Of a stretch of 64,000 bases of DNA, positions 21,403-33,345 are shown in pieces. The notes under the pieces are model-generated. The model had not been told where the DNA came from. It saw nothing but the letters and a program-made list of their open reading frames with translations, and did no database searches. This DNA is from Combretum micranthum (lineage: Eukaryota; Streptophyta; Magnoliopsida; Myrtales; Combretaceae), in the NCBI GenBank assembly GCA_024138025.1, contig JAMXBD010000579.1, positions 1-64,000 of the forward strand. Reading direction: 5' to 3'. The position numbers were made by a program, and so were the translations under genes. The number at the start of each line of letters is the position of its first letter. Position 1 is the first letter of the stretch.

Positions 21403-24138
21403 ATATCTGAACGAACTTGGCATATAACACGTGATTTGACAGCAATGCAATATAGAAACGGGGTTAGAGAATTTTCAGAAGCTTCTGTAAACCATAAGCG
21501 AGCAGATAGACTGATTAGATGTCCTTGTAGAGATTGTCTTAATAGCTCATGGCAATCTATTCATATTATTAAGTATCACCTCCTCAAGAGGGGAATGGCT
21601 TAGACCTACTCCCCTTGGATTTATCATGGTAATGATGTAGATAAATACGGGATACATGATAATATTGTTATGGATGAAGGGAGTAATCCACCTGAATATA
21701 CGCACTTTGAAGATAAAGCAGATCAAAAACTTTTGGAAGACATTGCCGCTAATATAAGTGATGTTGATGGAGATGATGTTGATAGCGAAGATGAAAGTAG
21801 TGGGTTTGATGGAGAGGGGTGGACTGGAATGTTTGAAAAAGCAAAGAGTCCAGTGTATTCGGGCTGTATAAAGTTATTTTCAGTAGTACTTCAAATGATA
21901 AATCTAAAGGTTGACGGTAAGTAGTCAATGAAGTCATTTAACAATTGGCTTAGGTTAATAAAAAGTTTATTACTTGCCGGTAATTTGTTACCTGCATCAT
22001 ACTACGAAGCACGGAAGTTTTTGAAGTAGATAGGCATGGATGCAAACATGATCCATGCTTGCAAAAATGATTGTGTATTGTTTCGAAAAGAATTCAAAAA
22101 ATTTGATAATTGCCCAGTGCGTGAGGAATGAAGGTGGAAGCTTCATTCAAGAAAACAGAAAACAGTACCAGTTAAGGTTTTGCAACATTTCCCATTAATT
22201 CCAAGATTACAACAGCTATTTATATGCTGGAAGACGACTCCAGAGATGAGATGGCACAAGAAAGAGTATATATCGGTGGAGGGTGTGTTGAGGCATCCTA
22301 TGGATTTCGAACAGTGGAAGGGATTGGATATCAAATATCCTTTGTTTGCGTCGGATCCCCGAAGCGTACGATTAGGACTTGCCACTGATGGGTTTAATCC
22401 ATAGGCAAATATGAGCACAACATATAGTGTATGCCCAGTTATTATATTTGTATGCAATGGTCCACCATGGAGATGTATAAAGGAGCCATATATGATAATG
22501 TCTCTTTTAATATCAGGGTCGAAATCACTAGGTAAAGACATTGATGTGTACTTATAACCCCTTAAAGAAGAGCTAGAAGAACTTTGGACAAGTGGGGTAA
22601 AAACACTGGATGTGGTCGAAGGACAAATATTTCGAATGCATGTTGTATTATTATGCACTATTAACAATTTCGCGGCTTATAGTGACATTTCAGGCTGGAC
22701 AACTAAGGGTTATAAAGCATGTCTGATATGTAACATCGACTGTACGAGTAGACATTCAAACAATAAGTTTCACTATATGGGCCATAGACGATTCTTGTCT
22801 TTAAGACATAGATGGCGCTGCGATAAGGTAGGTTTTGACGGCACCTTGGAAACACGAGCACAGTCAAGGGATTTCACTGGTTTAGACATTGTCAATCAAA
22901 TGAGTCAGTATGAGCATGTCATTTTGGGAAAACTGCAAGTGCGGGGCCGTCGAAGGAATGAAGACAGTACAAACTGGTGTAAGAAGAGTTTGCTATTCTG
23001 ATTGTCATATTGGAGTGAACTGCACATACGACATAATCTTGATGTGATACACATCGAAAAGAATATATACGACAACCTAGTAGGGACTATTTTTGGTCTT
23101 AAAGGCAAGTTAAAGGACACAGATAAGGCGAGACCCACCCTCTACGAAATGGGTATTCGTTCCAAGCTACACATGCAACAACGTGGTGGATGCATTTTCA
23201 AGCCACTAGCTGCATATACACTATCCACTCGGCAAATGAGAGAAGTATGTAACTCAATTAGGGATGTGACGATGCTTAATGGTTATGCTTCCTATACATT
23301 ATCTTGCCTAGGTGCTGATGAAGTCAGTTTAAAAGGTTTGAAGAACCACAATTGTCATGTTTTACTGCAACGAATTCTCTCGGTAGTCATTCATGGGGTC
23401 TTGGATAATCGCATTTATAATGTTATATGTGATGTATCTCATTTTTCCAAGGAATTGAATGCTAAAGAACTCCATGTGAATCTGCTGGAGTCCTTGGAAA
23501 AAACAATAATCTAAACTCTATGCAAGTTAGAGATGATATTTCCTCTTGCTTTTTTTGATATTATGATCCATTTAGCTGTGCATCTTCCGAAGGAAGCACG
23601 CATGTGCGGTCCGATCAAGTACCATTGGATGTATCCTATTGAAAAATACATGGGAGTTCTGAAGGGAGATTTGCGAAACAAGGCAAGACCGGAGGGTTCA
23701 ATTACTGAGTCATATGTTGTGAGGGAAAGCATTCAATTTTGCTCACTGTATTTCGATTACATGGACTCAAGAATAAATAGACCCCACTGACAGTGGGACG
23801 AACCGCTAGAGGAATGTCCATCCTCATCATTTCGAGTATTCGCACAGCCCATACGTTCAATAGGTACATGCACTATAACAGGCTCGGACGTAGAACTCAA
23901 TAGGATGCATTGGACAGTATTGAATAATTGCAAGGAGATACAACCGTTTATAAGGTATGTGGTGTCCTTTTTATTCATTTATGACTAGGTCACACGATAT
24001 TTTCACCATGTTCGAAGATGGACTTCTAATGAAATTACTTACAAGGAGTTTTAGAACGAACTAATTGCACGTGAAGCACGCAATGTGAGAGGAATAGCAT
24101 GTAAACATTTTGCCGAGTGGTTTAGAAATAAGGTTAAC
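21403..24138 (+). pseudogene. TNP2: TNP2-type CACTA transposase, N-terminal and central part
   Basis: This gene encodes the catalytic transposase of En/Spm elements. A single frame is followed from ~21403 (after a possible acceptor ccaattcag) to 24138 with no frameshift, though broken by stops. In order: a Transpos_assoc-like start with YRNGVREF and IRCPCRDCLN (21451-21545); an acidic linker; the Transposase_21 core with PVKVLQHFPLIPRLQQLF, MRWHKKE, GVLRHPMDFEQWKG, YPLFASDPRSVRLGLATDGF (to 22395) and GKDIDVYL; HNLDVIHIEKNIYDN (~23032); and a DUF4218-like part with FDIMIHLAVHLPKEA and WMYPIEKYMGVLKGD (23550-23670). Stops lie at 21601, 21922, 22027, 22129, 22402, 22555, 22999, 23512, 23788, 23986 and 24052. 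The gene is then broken by a solo LTR. Confidence 0.88.
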
Positions 24139-27100
24139 TGTTATGCCCCAGAGGGGTATCCTAAACATAACAGTCCGCCACATGCAATATAAGACTCTCA
24201 AATTACTATCCGAGCCATTCGAGGGTCTTGTATAGATGTAACGCGTCCCTTTACGACAATAGAATACTTTATTCAATGGAGTCAAGAAGTTTAATGCAGC
24301 ATTCGATAGCATTAGATAATAAATCAAAACACTCACATAAAAGTTACAACGTCTAAGGGGAATTCTCCCGCAAAAGAATATTAGAGGTCCATTACAGTCA
24401 TCCAGAGTCCTTTTTGGTTTCCTGTGGAAGTCTAAACAAAACTGAATACAACTTCTAAAGGAAACGCCTAGCTTCTGTACCTGATTTGTAGCCTGCCTTG
24501 GCCTAAGCCAAATAAACTCGTGCTGCAATAAATAAAAACTGTAGGGCGTAAGCTACACTAGCTTAGTGAGTGAAAACTTCCATATCGCAATTAAAACATA
24601 ACATTCAAGCAAGTGATTAATCAGTCAAATGGAATGCATCAAACACGTGAATTCAACAAACATATGACTAGCCGGAAATCATATGTGGATGGACTTGCGC
24701 CCTCCATCCTGGGTTAGCAGATTAACGAATCTTTCGGTATGATGCCATTTAGGCTCACGGTCAACCAACTCATATATTCGTTTTATGGATCACGACTAAC
24801 CAATTATATTCGTTTTATGGATCACGATTAACCAACTATATTCGTTTTATGGATCACGAAAAACCAACAAATGCTAATGCTCCATCCCCATCGTGATATG
24901 AATGAGTTCAAGTTTATCTTTGATGTCCAATAATCAATTATACCAATTCTTTTAAGTGATCAAGCAATACTCGTAGACAATCAATTCTAGCTCCTCTCTA
25001 TACAAGCAATGAATTATCACCCAGCTTTGATATTCTTCAAATTCAACTTCACATAACAATAGCAGATAATATAATTCCCACTCTACCCCATCATACATAT
25101 TCATTTTTATCTTTGCTAAGCAATTAGTGCAACTATCATTACAATCACAAGCAATAATTAGAATTGGAAGTGATACTCCTTCGGCCATGGTACGCCAGTC
25201 TCTTAGTAGTAATAATCGGGTGGTAGGGATTCGTCGGTCTCGGGATCACCTACCAAATGGGAATATCCTAATGAGAACTTCATCACTTAACTAATTCAAA
25301 CTATGTATCAAAACTAAACAAAATTGTGATTCTCGCTATTTGTGGAAGTTCCAACTTTAAACAGCTATAACTTGGTCATTTTAACTCGGAATTTCACAAA
25401 TTTTATATCGATTTCTATCTACTTCAAAAGATCTATCTATTTCTAATATTATTTCCAAGTTTTGAAGACATTTAGGTCATGGAACGGAGGGATCAGATCT
25501 GATCAATAACCTTTTCCATTTGAAAAAAATTGTTTTGCACTTGTTTAAAATGTATCCAATTGATGATTCAAGTATATATCAAATATGAATGAGTTCCTAA
25601 CATGAATGATATGGGATGAGTCCAATGTATGCATGATCTTGATGATTTTTGATAAAGAAAACTTTGAGAACTCCTACATCTTACAAGACTCCAACAATAA
25701 CTACTTCTTGAAAATCCAATTTCCCAATTTGATATCTCACTAGTGTTTTGAGATTTCATTTTTAGAAATTCCTAGTTATCTAAATAAAAATGAGTCTTCA
25801 TCATCTATACTATCCAAGACCTTCATTCCTACATAAAAATTTACATTTTTGACTTTGCAAGTATGTTTTTAAATAGGCTTTTCTCAAAAATTCGAATTTT
25901 AGAAAATCCACTTTTTGAATGATTCCCTTGAGAAAACTTATATAATGCATCAAAATTTAAGTCTTTACTATATCCATTACCTAAGGACTTCATTTAGCAC
26001 ATCAAACATTCATTTTGAGCTTGAATACTAGGTGTTTATACAGGCATAATCCAAAGTTACGAATTTTTACAAGTTGAATACTAACTCAAAATTTTCCATC
26101 TTGATTCCAATACTTGTTTTACACATTACTCATATCCAAACTCATTTCAACTTATAAAAATCATTAATTAATGATATCTATTACTTATACCCTTCATTTT
26201 TCATATAAAATATGAGTTTCAAAGTGGTTATAAGGGTTTTTAAAATAGGTCTTGAAAATCATACGAATTTTCTTTTGAACATTTCTAAAAAAACTTTTTT
26301 CTTTTTATGTTCTTTGTCTCATCTTCATAAAGATCTACCAACTATCACATTTATATATACAAGACTAAGCCTTTATGAACATTAATGCATGAAAACACAA
26401 AATATCTATATGAACATGAATATCAAGAAAAATATGAGTGTCTGAGTGCTAGATCTACTACTTTTAGTGCATGAAAAAGAGTTTAAAAGCATGACCACAT
26501 ATTTTCCATGCAAGATCTCTACTTTTACATGCATGAACATGATAATATTTCAACAAAAGCTCATCAAACACAAGATCTACTCTTGTGATGGCTTAACATT
26601 CATGTATTAGCATTTTTTTTATCCCTAGCACTTGCTCATGGGGATTTAAGATGAAAGCACCCATGAATAATCTTGCCATTACAAGATTAGGTAAATAAGC
26701 TTAAAAATATCATCTAAGGAAAGATTTGATGAAGAAATGAACTTGAAGTGAGTGTGTAAGAGGGGGTTGGGGTTCACGGCACAAGAGAGAAGAGAGAGTT
26801 TTTACTTTGTAAAAATTTTCGAAAGAGTAGAAATGAAGAGAGAGAATGAAAATAAGTTTTTATTATTAAGTAAATTAGGGTTTGTTTATATTAATAAAAG
26901 AAGAAATAAAACAATTTGAGGGGAAATGGGGGGGAAGGGGGGGTTGCGCCGGCCACTAAGGAGTGTGAGAGAGGGAGTGACTTAATTTTATTTGAATTTG
27001 TAATTTGTGTAATAAAATGTAATAAATTTAATAATTTAATAAGAAACAAAAATTTCTTAGAAAAGAAAATATAATGAGTAGTTGTAAGGATGTAAGACTA

Positions 27101-27576
27101 GGGCATGGGTAGTGTGCAGTGTAGGTTGTACTTGTGAATAGTGGTAAATAGTAGACAAGACATCTACTTTACCGGTAGTAAAGAAAATACGGGAAAAAAG
27201 GCTATAACTGTAATTTTTATAGCCCAAAAAATTATAAAACTTATATTTTTGAAATCCTTATAAAATTTCAGTCCTAAAGAGTATTCCGAAATATTTTTTC
27301 GAGTTTCTAGTCCCGAGGCTCGCTTTTCCGTAATGGAGCTAGGGAAGGCCCATAATAGAAATTTTTCTGAAATTAAAACTTTCTAAGGTTTGAAATATAC
27401 TTTAAAACAATAATTCACATTAATTTATTTTATAAAATTTCTTTTGATATGAAACCGAAGGAAAGCCAAATCTAAAGTTTCTATGCTTCTTTCACTAAGC
27501 TTGAACTAGACCGATTTAGGGTTTTGCTTTTCGGTTTTCGGAGTTTGCTTGACTACTAGAAAAACTGGGGTTTACA
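24139..27576 (-). mobile_element. Solo LTR in TNP2, minus strand, 3.4 kb
   Basis: The plus-strand left end is tgttatgccccagagggg, akin to tgtcacgccccgagggg at 57494. The right end is aaactggggtttaca, so the LTR begins TGTAAACCCC on the minus strand. Flanks ttaac (24134-24138) and ttgac (27577-27581) form a TSD with one mismatch. Segments 25320-25480 and 63560-63720 are clearly related (cattttaactcggaatttc). No PBS or gag-pol is present. A GC-poor U3 and a gagaagagag leader (~26790) are visible, and open frames inside are incidental. Confidence 0.8.
24773..24868. repeat. Three 32-bp tandem repeats in LTR
   Basis: The unit tatattcgttttatggatca(cga..aaccaa) occurs at 24773, 24805 and 24837 with exact 32-base spacing and only a few substitutions. 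Confidence 0.9.
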
Positions 27577-27581
27577 TTGAC

Positions 27582-27720
27582 ACTCGCTTAAGACTTCAAA
27601 AACATCAATTCATCGACATCTTTACATGTAACTTTAATCATTCTCATCCTCTGTAGATTATGGAGCAAACGTCTGTCCATGGGCATCAAATGCCAGAAGA
27701 TTTAGAAGCATTAGTGTAGG
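27582..27720 (+). pseudogene. TNP2: TNP2 fragment between two solo LTRs
   Basis: These 139 bases of CACTA sequence lie between the LTR ending at 27576 and the next LTR at 27721. A readable stretch MEQTSVHGHQMPEDLEAL (27660-27713) fits the region between the DUF4218-like and DUF4216-like parts, where families often have an L.xLAxGP-type motif. Its ends are set by the two target-site duplications. Confidence 0.55.
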
Positions 27721-30523
27721 TCTAAAGACCCAACCTACTAATCCTATGATTAAGTAAGTCAAGTCCCCAACCACATATAATATTTTTCATATCATACATA
27801 AGGTTGTCCTAATATATAACAATTTATGTGAATTGTTTGTTTAAAACCACTACAACTTGATACAAGACTTTTTACAAAAGGATTACTCACCTGAGTAATC
27901 TATTCATATAGAACATTTAAGGAAATAATTTACAACTTGGTGTCAAGCTCATGACACAACAAAACTTATATAAGTTTTTACAAAATAGGAAAATTAGACT
28001 TTAAGTCTTTGTATACAAACAAGGCTTAACTAAAAGCCTCTATTCAGAATACAAAATACATATTTAAACCAAACAACTTGTTTAAAAACTTTCTTCCTTG
28101 CTATCTTGTACTCGGTTCCTAGTCGCCCCACTCATCCATAAATTTTTCCCAATCCGACCCATAGGCCATATCATCATAACAGTCATCATCACTTGAAAAA
28201 TAGCAACAGTATGCCAAAGGCCCAGTACACAGCAACAACACCCAAAAGCGTAGTGACAATCATACCTAAACTAATGCAATGCAACACTAATGTTTCATTT
28301 ATCTTTCTTTAGTATTCGTTGATCAAATCATCATTGGAGTATTCAAACTCCGGGACAAGCCATGGGATTCTGGGGATCCTGAGTAACGCTCACGCGCTCA
28401 GAGGGTTGTATAGATAGCCCGAATACCTATATCTCCTAGATAACGTTACACTGAAAAGAATAATCCTTATAGGTTATAGCCGTTACTCAACTTCACATAA
28501 CTCAATCCATAATAAATTAATTACATGCTCCCATAAATATTGAATTAAATTATACTACTTCTTTTCAAGAATAAGTAAATGTTACTTAGTTACTACATTT
28601 CCTATCGATTATTCGTCGAGCTTAGTCATTGCATCATGACTATTGGCCTAAACGCCTACACTAACATATCATTGCATCATGATAAGTTACCGCTCCTTGG
28701 ACCGAATTCAACGGTGAAAACACAAGCAATTCAAGCAATACTTTAGTCATTTAGAACTTATATCAAATTTAAGTATGCCTATCTTAACAAGTATACAAGC
28801 AAGTAACTGCATACATGTGCTAGCTCGGGAATTAATGGAGGTGGACGAGCAGGGATCAATCACTGTTCAGTGAGATTATCACAATATCACACTTAGTTTA
28901 AGAACTAACTATCTAGTTGCAAATATAATTAATCAAAGAAATTCAAATAAATTAATACAATGTCATAATAGAGTATTTAAACATCCTATTATATCATAGA
29001 ACACTTAACAAATATTTAATTGATCATATACCAAGCTTTGAAAAATTTTGAAGAAAGTTTTTGAAAATGGAAAGTGTAGAGGATATACCGACCTTCAACG
29101 TCGGCGGCTTTGAACCGGTGCGCAATATAGTAAGTTCAACACTTGCCAACACTGGCAGCGTTCAAGGATACGCCGACAGCCTTCATTTTACGCCGGTGGC
29201 TTTGAGCCGGTGTAGAATACAACTCCAAATTCCCAAAATTTTTCAAGAGTTACACGGGGTTGGTCCACGCCCGTGAATACCCCCAATACCAGCAACGTAT
29301 CCATGTACGTCGACAGCTTTGGACCCTATGCCGACGGCTTTCAGCCCGACGTTAAAAATTATGATTCCGTTTTTGTTCCACACCGCCTCTAAGCCAGTAG
29401 CTTTGGAACCCAATAGCCAGCGTGCAATTTGAAAAATAAACACTGACAAGCTTTTCTAACAAAAACCGGTAGCATTTCAAGCGGCCTTAAAAAATTTGAT
29501 TTTGTTCACTTCCAACACCGCCTCTACTCCGGCGGCATTGAAGTACTAGATGCCGGTGTACGCTCAAAATTAAGCCTATACGAAAATGTTTTTGTTTCCC
29601 CTGTTTTTCATGTTAAATTTACACTTCCAAAATTCCCTTAAACTCATTCCAAGTTTCCCAAAACTTGTTATATGATCAATATAACATTCAAACAACATAA
29701 ACTTCAACTTTAAAAATCAAACACTCCACCATCCACATCATTCACTAATCATACTTCAAACCCCAAATCCACAACACTTATCATCTAGTCATTCAACCAC
29801 ATGTGTTTCCAACACTTCTAAACTCATAACTACACATTTACTAACTTCACTATCCCCATAACACTCCTCATACAACCAACAAAGCATATGAATCATCAAA
29901 CACAAGTTTAAGTTTAAACCCTATTGTCAAGAAATAATATTCATGCATAAGTTTAAGACATGAAAAACATACTCACCAATAGAACTTTAGGCCTTAGCTT
30001 TGTGGTCCTTAAGCAAGCTTTTAGTGGTTATTTTTGTAAGAATTGAAGGGGCTAATGGTAAATAGCCATGGAAGAGATTTTTGAGAAGAAAGAAGAAGGT
30101 TTTGGAGCTTTTGGAGGTGTGTTTGGGTGGTCTGAAAATTTTGCACGAATTTGACACTTTATTAGGTTAATATTGTCTTGTTGTTTGACTTTTGAGGCAT
30201 CAAAAGTTAAGGTAACTAATGACTTAACTTTTGGCTAATTAATGAAGTTGTCTTAAGGCATTAATGGTAGTTTAAAAGCTTGAATCATATGCATGCATTT
30301 ATCTACTTATTTTAACACATTTCAAACATAATTCATACATATTAATGAAATTTAAATTTTATGAACTAAATATTTAATAAATTCTATACTATTTCAATAT
30401 TTTAACACAATAATAAAACACATAACTCATCATAAAAATAAATCATATTCAACACATATCAAAAGCATGTATAAATTCAATAACACATATAAAATATAAA
30501 TTGAGAATTTCATGGTTATTTCA
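27721..30523 (-). mobile_element. Solo LTR in TNP2, minus strand, 2.8 kb, TSD GTAGG
   Basis: GTAGG occurs at 27716-27720 and 30524-30528. The plus-strand left end tctaaagaccc matches tgtaaagaccc of the LARD-like LTRs with the terminal TG changed to TC. The right end ggttatttca gives a minus-strand start TGAAATAACC, like TGAAATACCCC. Shared blocks include gtccccaaccacatataat (~27757), ggagtattcaaactccggg (~28337) and ggcctaaacgcctaca (~28644). It is therefore a diverged relative of the LTRs at 33972-48992. A patch of cgccgacagc/gccggtggc-type words at 29080-29560 is distinctive. No internal region is present. Confidence 0.82.
29080..29560. repeat. Degenerate GC-rich repeat, GCCGGTGGCTTTGA-type units
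   Basis: Words such as cgtcggcggctttgaaccgg, cgccgacagc, gccggtggctttgagccgg, gtcgacagctttgg, gccgacggctttcagcc, gccagtagctttgg and ccggcggcattgaa recur roughly every 35-70 bases in otherwise AT-rich LTR. Both short reading frames over it are probably by-products. Confidence 0.6.
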
Positions 30524-30528
30524 GTAGG

Positions 30529-31141
30529 GAACTAATATTCATCAATATAGCTTCAACTCTTGTATTGTGAATGGTATTCGATACAACACTGAAGCCAAGG
30601 AGGCGGGATTAAGATCATAGAATAGTGGTGTATACGTCATCGGTGCAGATGGTAGACAACAAATAACCTTTTATGATGTTCTCATAGAAGTTATACAACT
30701 AAATTATGTGGGGTCAAAGAAAGTATTTTATTCAAATGTAGGTGGTTTGATATATACCGAGATAAATTGGAAATTATCGATGGAAACCTCATCTCCATCA
30801 ACACCGTAAGGTCATGGTACGATAACGACCTGTACATCCTTACGGACTAAGCGCAATAAGTATTTTACTTGAATGACCCAAGCAAGCGATCTGGCAACTG
30901 GAGGATTGTATAGAAAGTTGTACACCATCATATATTTACCCGTTCTCTCTTCTAATCTGAGAGCACAAAAGATATTGAATCGATTGAGCTATCTCCAACA
31001 GAGGAGCTAATGCAACAGACAGTGTAAAGGCTATAGGCAATTCCAATTGATCGCATATTTATTTATTTAGGAAACCTTACGCGCCTACCCGACCCGGGTG
31101 AAGCTTGCAATGGCATAGGGGATGATGATTTGGATGAATAG
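30529..31141 (+). pseudogene. TNP2: TNP2 C-terminal part (DUF4216-like)
   Basis: After the GTAGG duplication, TNP2 sequence resumes in two frames. Motifs are GVYVIGADGRQQITFYDVL (~30627), IEVIQLNYVGSKKV, SWYDNDLYILTD (~30813), QVFYLNDPSKRSGNWRIV (~30859), and a C-terminus IPIDRIFIYLGNLTRLPDPG ... DDLDE with TAG at 31139-31141. The SWYDNDPYILA..AQQVFYLxDP pattern is characteristic of the TNP2 DUF4216 end. At least one frame change and several stops are present. Confidence 0.8.
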
Positions 31142-31254
31142 ATTGTATGCCTATATTTATTTATTTATTTATATATTCTTTGTCACATGCATTTTTGTTC
31201 GTAATGAACTAAAAAAAATGAATCGCTAATGATGGTTATTTTCATAATTTGCAG
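31142..31254. other. Short AT-rich spacer between the two CACTA genes
   Basis: It holds (ATTT)n around 31156-31173 and leads to tttgcag directly before atgagtagctcg at 31255. That could be an acceptor site or simply the upstream region of the second gene. Confidence 0.5.
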
Positions 31255-33345
31255 GATGAGTAGCTCGGATTTCATTAATCATCTTATGAAGGACTCCCAG
31301 GCACATCCCGAGCAGTATACTGATGGGATTTCCACCTTCATTTGTCAATCTTTTATTTTCCATATCATTTTTATATCCATTTTAGACTCATGCATTACTT
31401 TTCTTATTTGATTATACAAAAGGATCGTTTACTGCATTACTAACTGATTAGCAGGTCAGACAAACTGATGACCAATCGGGCCAGGCAGCTGAGCCTCAGT
31501 CGGGGTGGATAAATGAGCTGGGCAGCGGGAAGACGTGATGTATGACCTTTCAAATGACATGCCTGCTCGAGTAAACCCTAATGACCCATAGGCCACATGA
31601 ATCGAGTAGGAGGAGGTCGCTGTGGCAGCTGAGCATGAGGAGGTAAACATCATGGTGTTAGAGAAGTACAGGGGTATGTATAAAGGTTGTTAGGTGGAGG
31701 AGGAGTATAGGAGGACCGGCTGTAGACCGACTATCACCATGCTAGATGGTTACATGGGTCTCATATGCTCATGTCCAGGGATGGTTAGGTTGGAGTTATT
31801 ACTTCATCACAGTGCATTGACGAAGTTATTTGTTCCTGAAGCTCGAGGGAAGGCATGGTTAGCGTTTCTGGAGGCCTATCGACATGGCATCAATTATGGT
31901 AAGTTCATTTTAGCCTACAAACATATTCAAAAGGCAATTTTTTGCTCCCTCTACCATCCACCAACACATTGAAATTGTTTTCTAATGTGCAGAACAAGTT
32001 TGAACTACCAAAAAATTGGCGAAGAGTCCATAAATGGTGGGTGATGCTGAACTATCTAGCAAGCAAGTCTGACAGTCAACTCCAATATAGGCTTAAATTT
32101 TACATCATAAACAAAGGTAGAGGTGAGGCAGCTGTTAGTAAGCTATCACTGGGTTTCGAGCACAAACTGGATGAATGGAGGGCGTTTATCCACTTCGTTA
32201 AGATAGATCCGGATTATAAGGTACGATTCTCTATGTGATGAATTATATATGCATAAGATATAGTTCATTTGTTTACTTCTTCTTGAAATGTGTAGTTATA
32301 ATCCACGGTCAATACGAAGAACAGGAAGAAGCAAATGTCAGTGTGTATGGGTGGTACGAAGTCCATGCTTCAACACACACTCACAAATGTAAGTATTACA
32401 AGTACATTGTATGTGGGTTTATATGCTATGTTCTTGTGTTAATTTTCATTAATCATGTATTTACAGGATCTCATGCCAATAGAAAACTATAGGCACACAC
32501 ACCTAAGGAGAGAGAAAGGGCAGTTAACAGATCGATAGGAGTCGGAGGTCTCCATGCAGAATTATGTTATTATATTTGATTATCAAATTCCAATGTAATA
32601 CACCCTATCCATTAGTTTGTATGATTATATTCACATTGTGCTCGCTTTGTTTCAACTATGAACGCATTGTGGAAAAAGGAAGCAAGAGGATGATATTGCT
32701 GCTTTGTTAGGTTAGCGTCTTAAGGAGGATAAGGAAATTATGGAGGAGGTTTTGGGCCACAGATCCGCCTATCGTCATGGCTTTGGCTACGGCATTCCAA
32801 TAGATCAACATAGAGTTAACTACTATGAGCAGCCACGTGAGGAGAATTTGGTCCACTCTGAGTATGATAAGACCAGCCAGGAGGCTAAAATTGAGAAGAT
32901 GCAAGAGCAAATTGATTTGCTGATGAACTATGTCCATCCTCCTTCTACGTCTTCCTTCGAGCAGTACCCTCTATACAATCACGCTGCACCGCAGATGGGG
33001 ACCCCTACTTATGGCCCTGAATTCAGTCAGCCTGGCTTTGCACTATTCATACCAATGGCACCTCCTCTATATCCTTACCAGGATTTTTACAGGATACCGA
33101 GCCATCCATCCATGTTCATGCATCCTCCGCACGATCAATCTCATGAGTCACCAGGCAGTTCTGTACAGTAGAGAGGCCAACAGCCTTCAGGGTTCACCCC
33201 ATGAGTGGAGGCTAGGTTTTTCACAGTTTGTATCACAGCCACCCGCGTTTGGATCGTACGCATTCCCTAAAGCCCCTTCATCTTCACATCCTTTTGCCTC
33301 TCAACAATCTCCACATACTCTGATTCAGCCTTCTGCTGTTTAGTC
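31255..33345 (+). pseudogene. Second CACTA gene, TNPA/Transposase_24-like, decayed
   Basis: It lies downstream of TNP2 on the same strand, where En/Spm-like elements carry their DNA-binding TNPA-type protein. Plausible exons joined by GT-AG introns (31899-31992, 32221-32295, 32389-32466) give EEEYRRTGCRPTITMLDGYM, LPKNWRRVHKWWVMLNYLAS, YRLKFYIINKGRGEAAVSKL and YGWYEVHASTHTHK ... RHTHLRRERGQLTDR. The last part resembles the HTHK...F/VDxRS region of plant Ptta/En/Spm (Transposase_24) proteins. A C-terminal part (32740-33345) has a short coiled-coil-like EAKIEKMQEQIDLLMNYV and a Pro/Tyr/Ser-rich tail. Stops (for example TAG just before 31694) show decay. Identity is inferred from motif style and position. 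Confidence 0.55.

Noticed and set aside
24773..24868. Regularly spaced direct repeats that look CRISPR-like
   Set aside because: Three contiguous 32-bp units with no unique spacers in a plant LTR; this is a simple tandem repeat.
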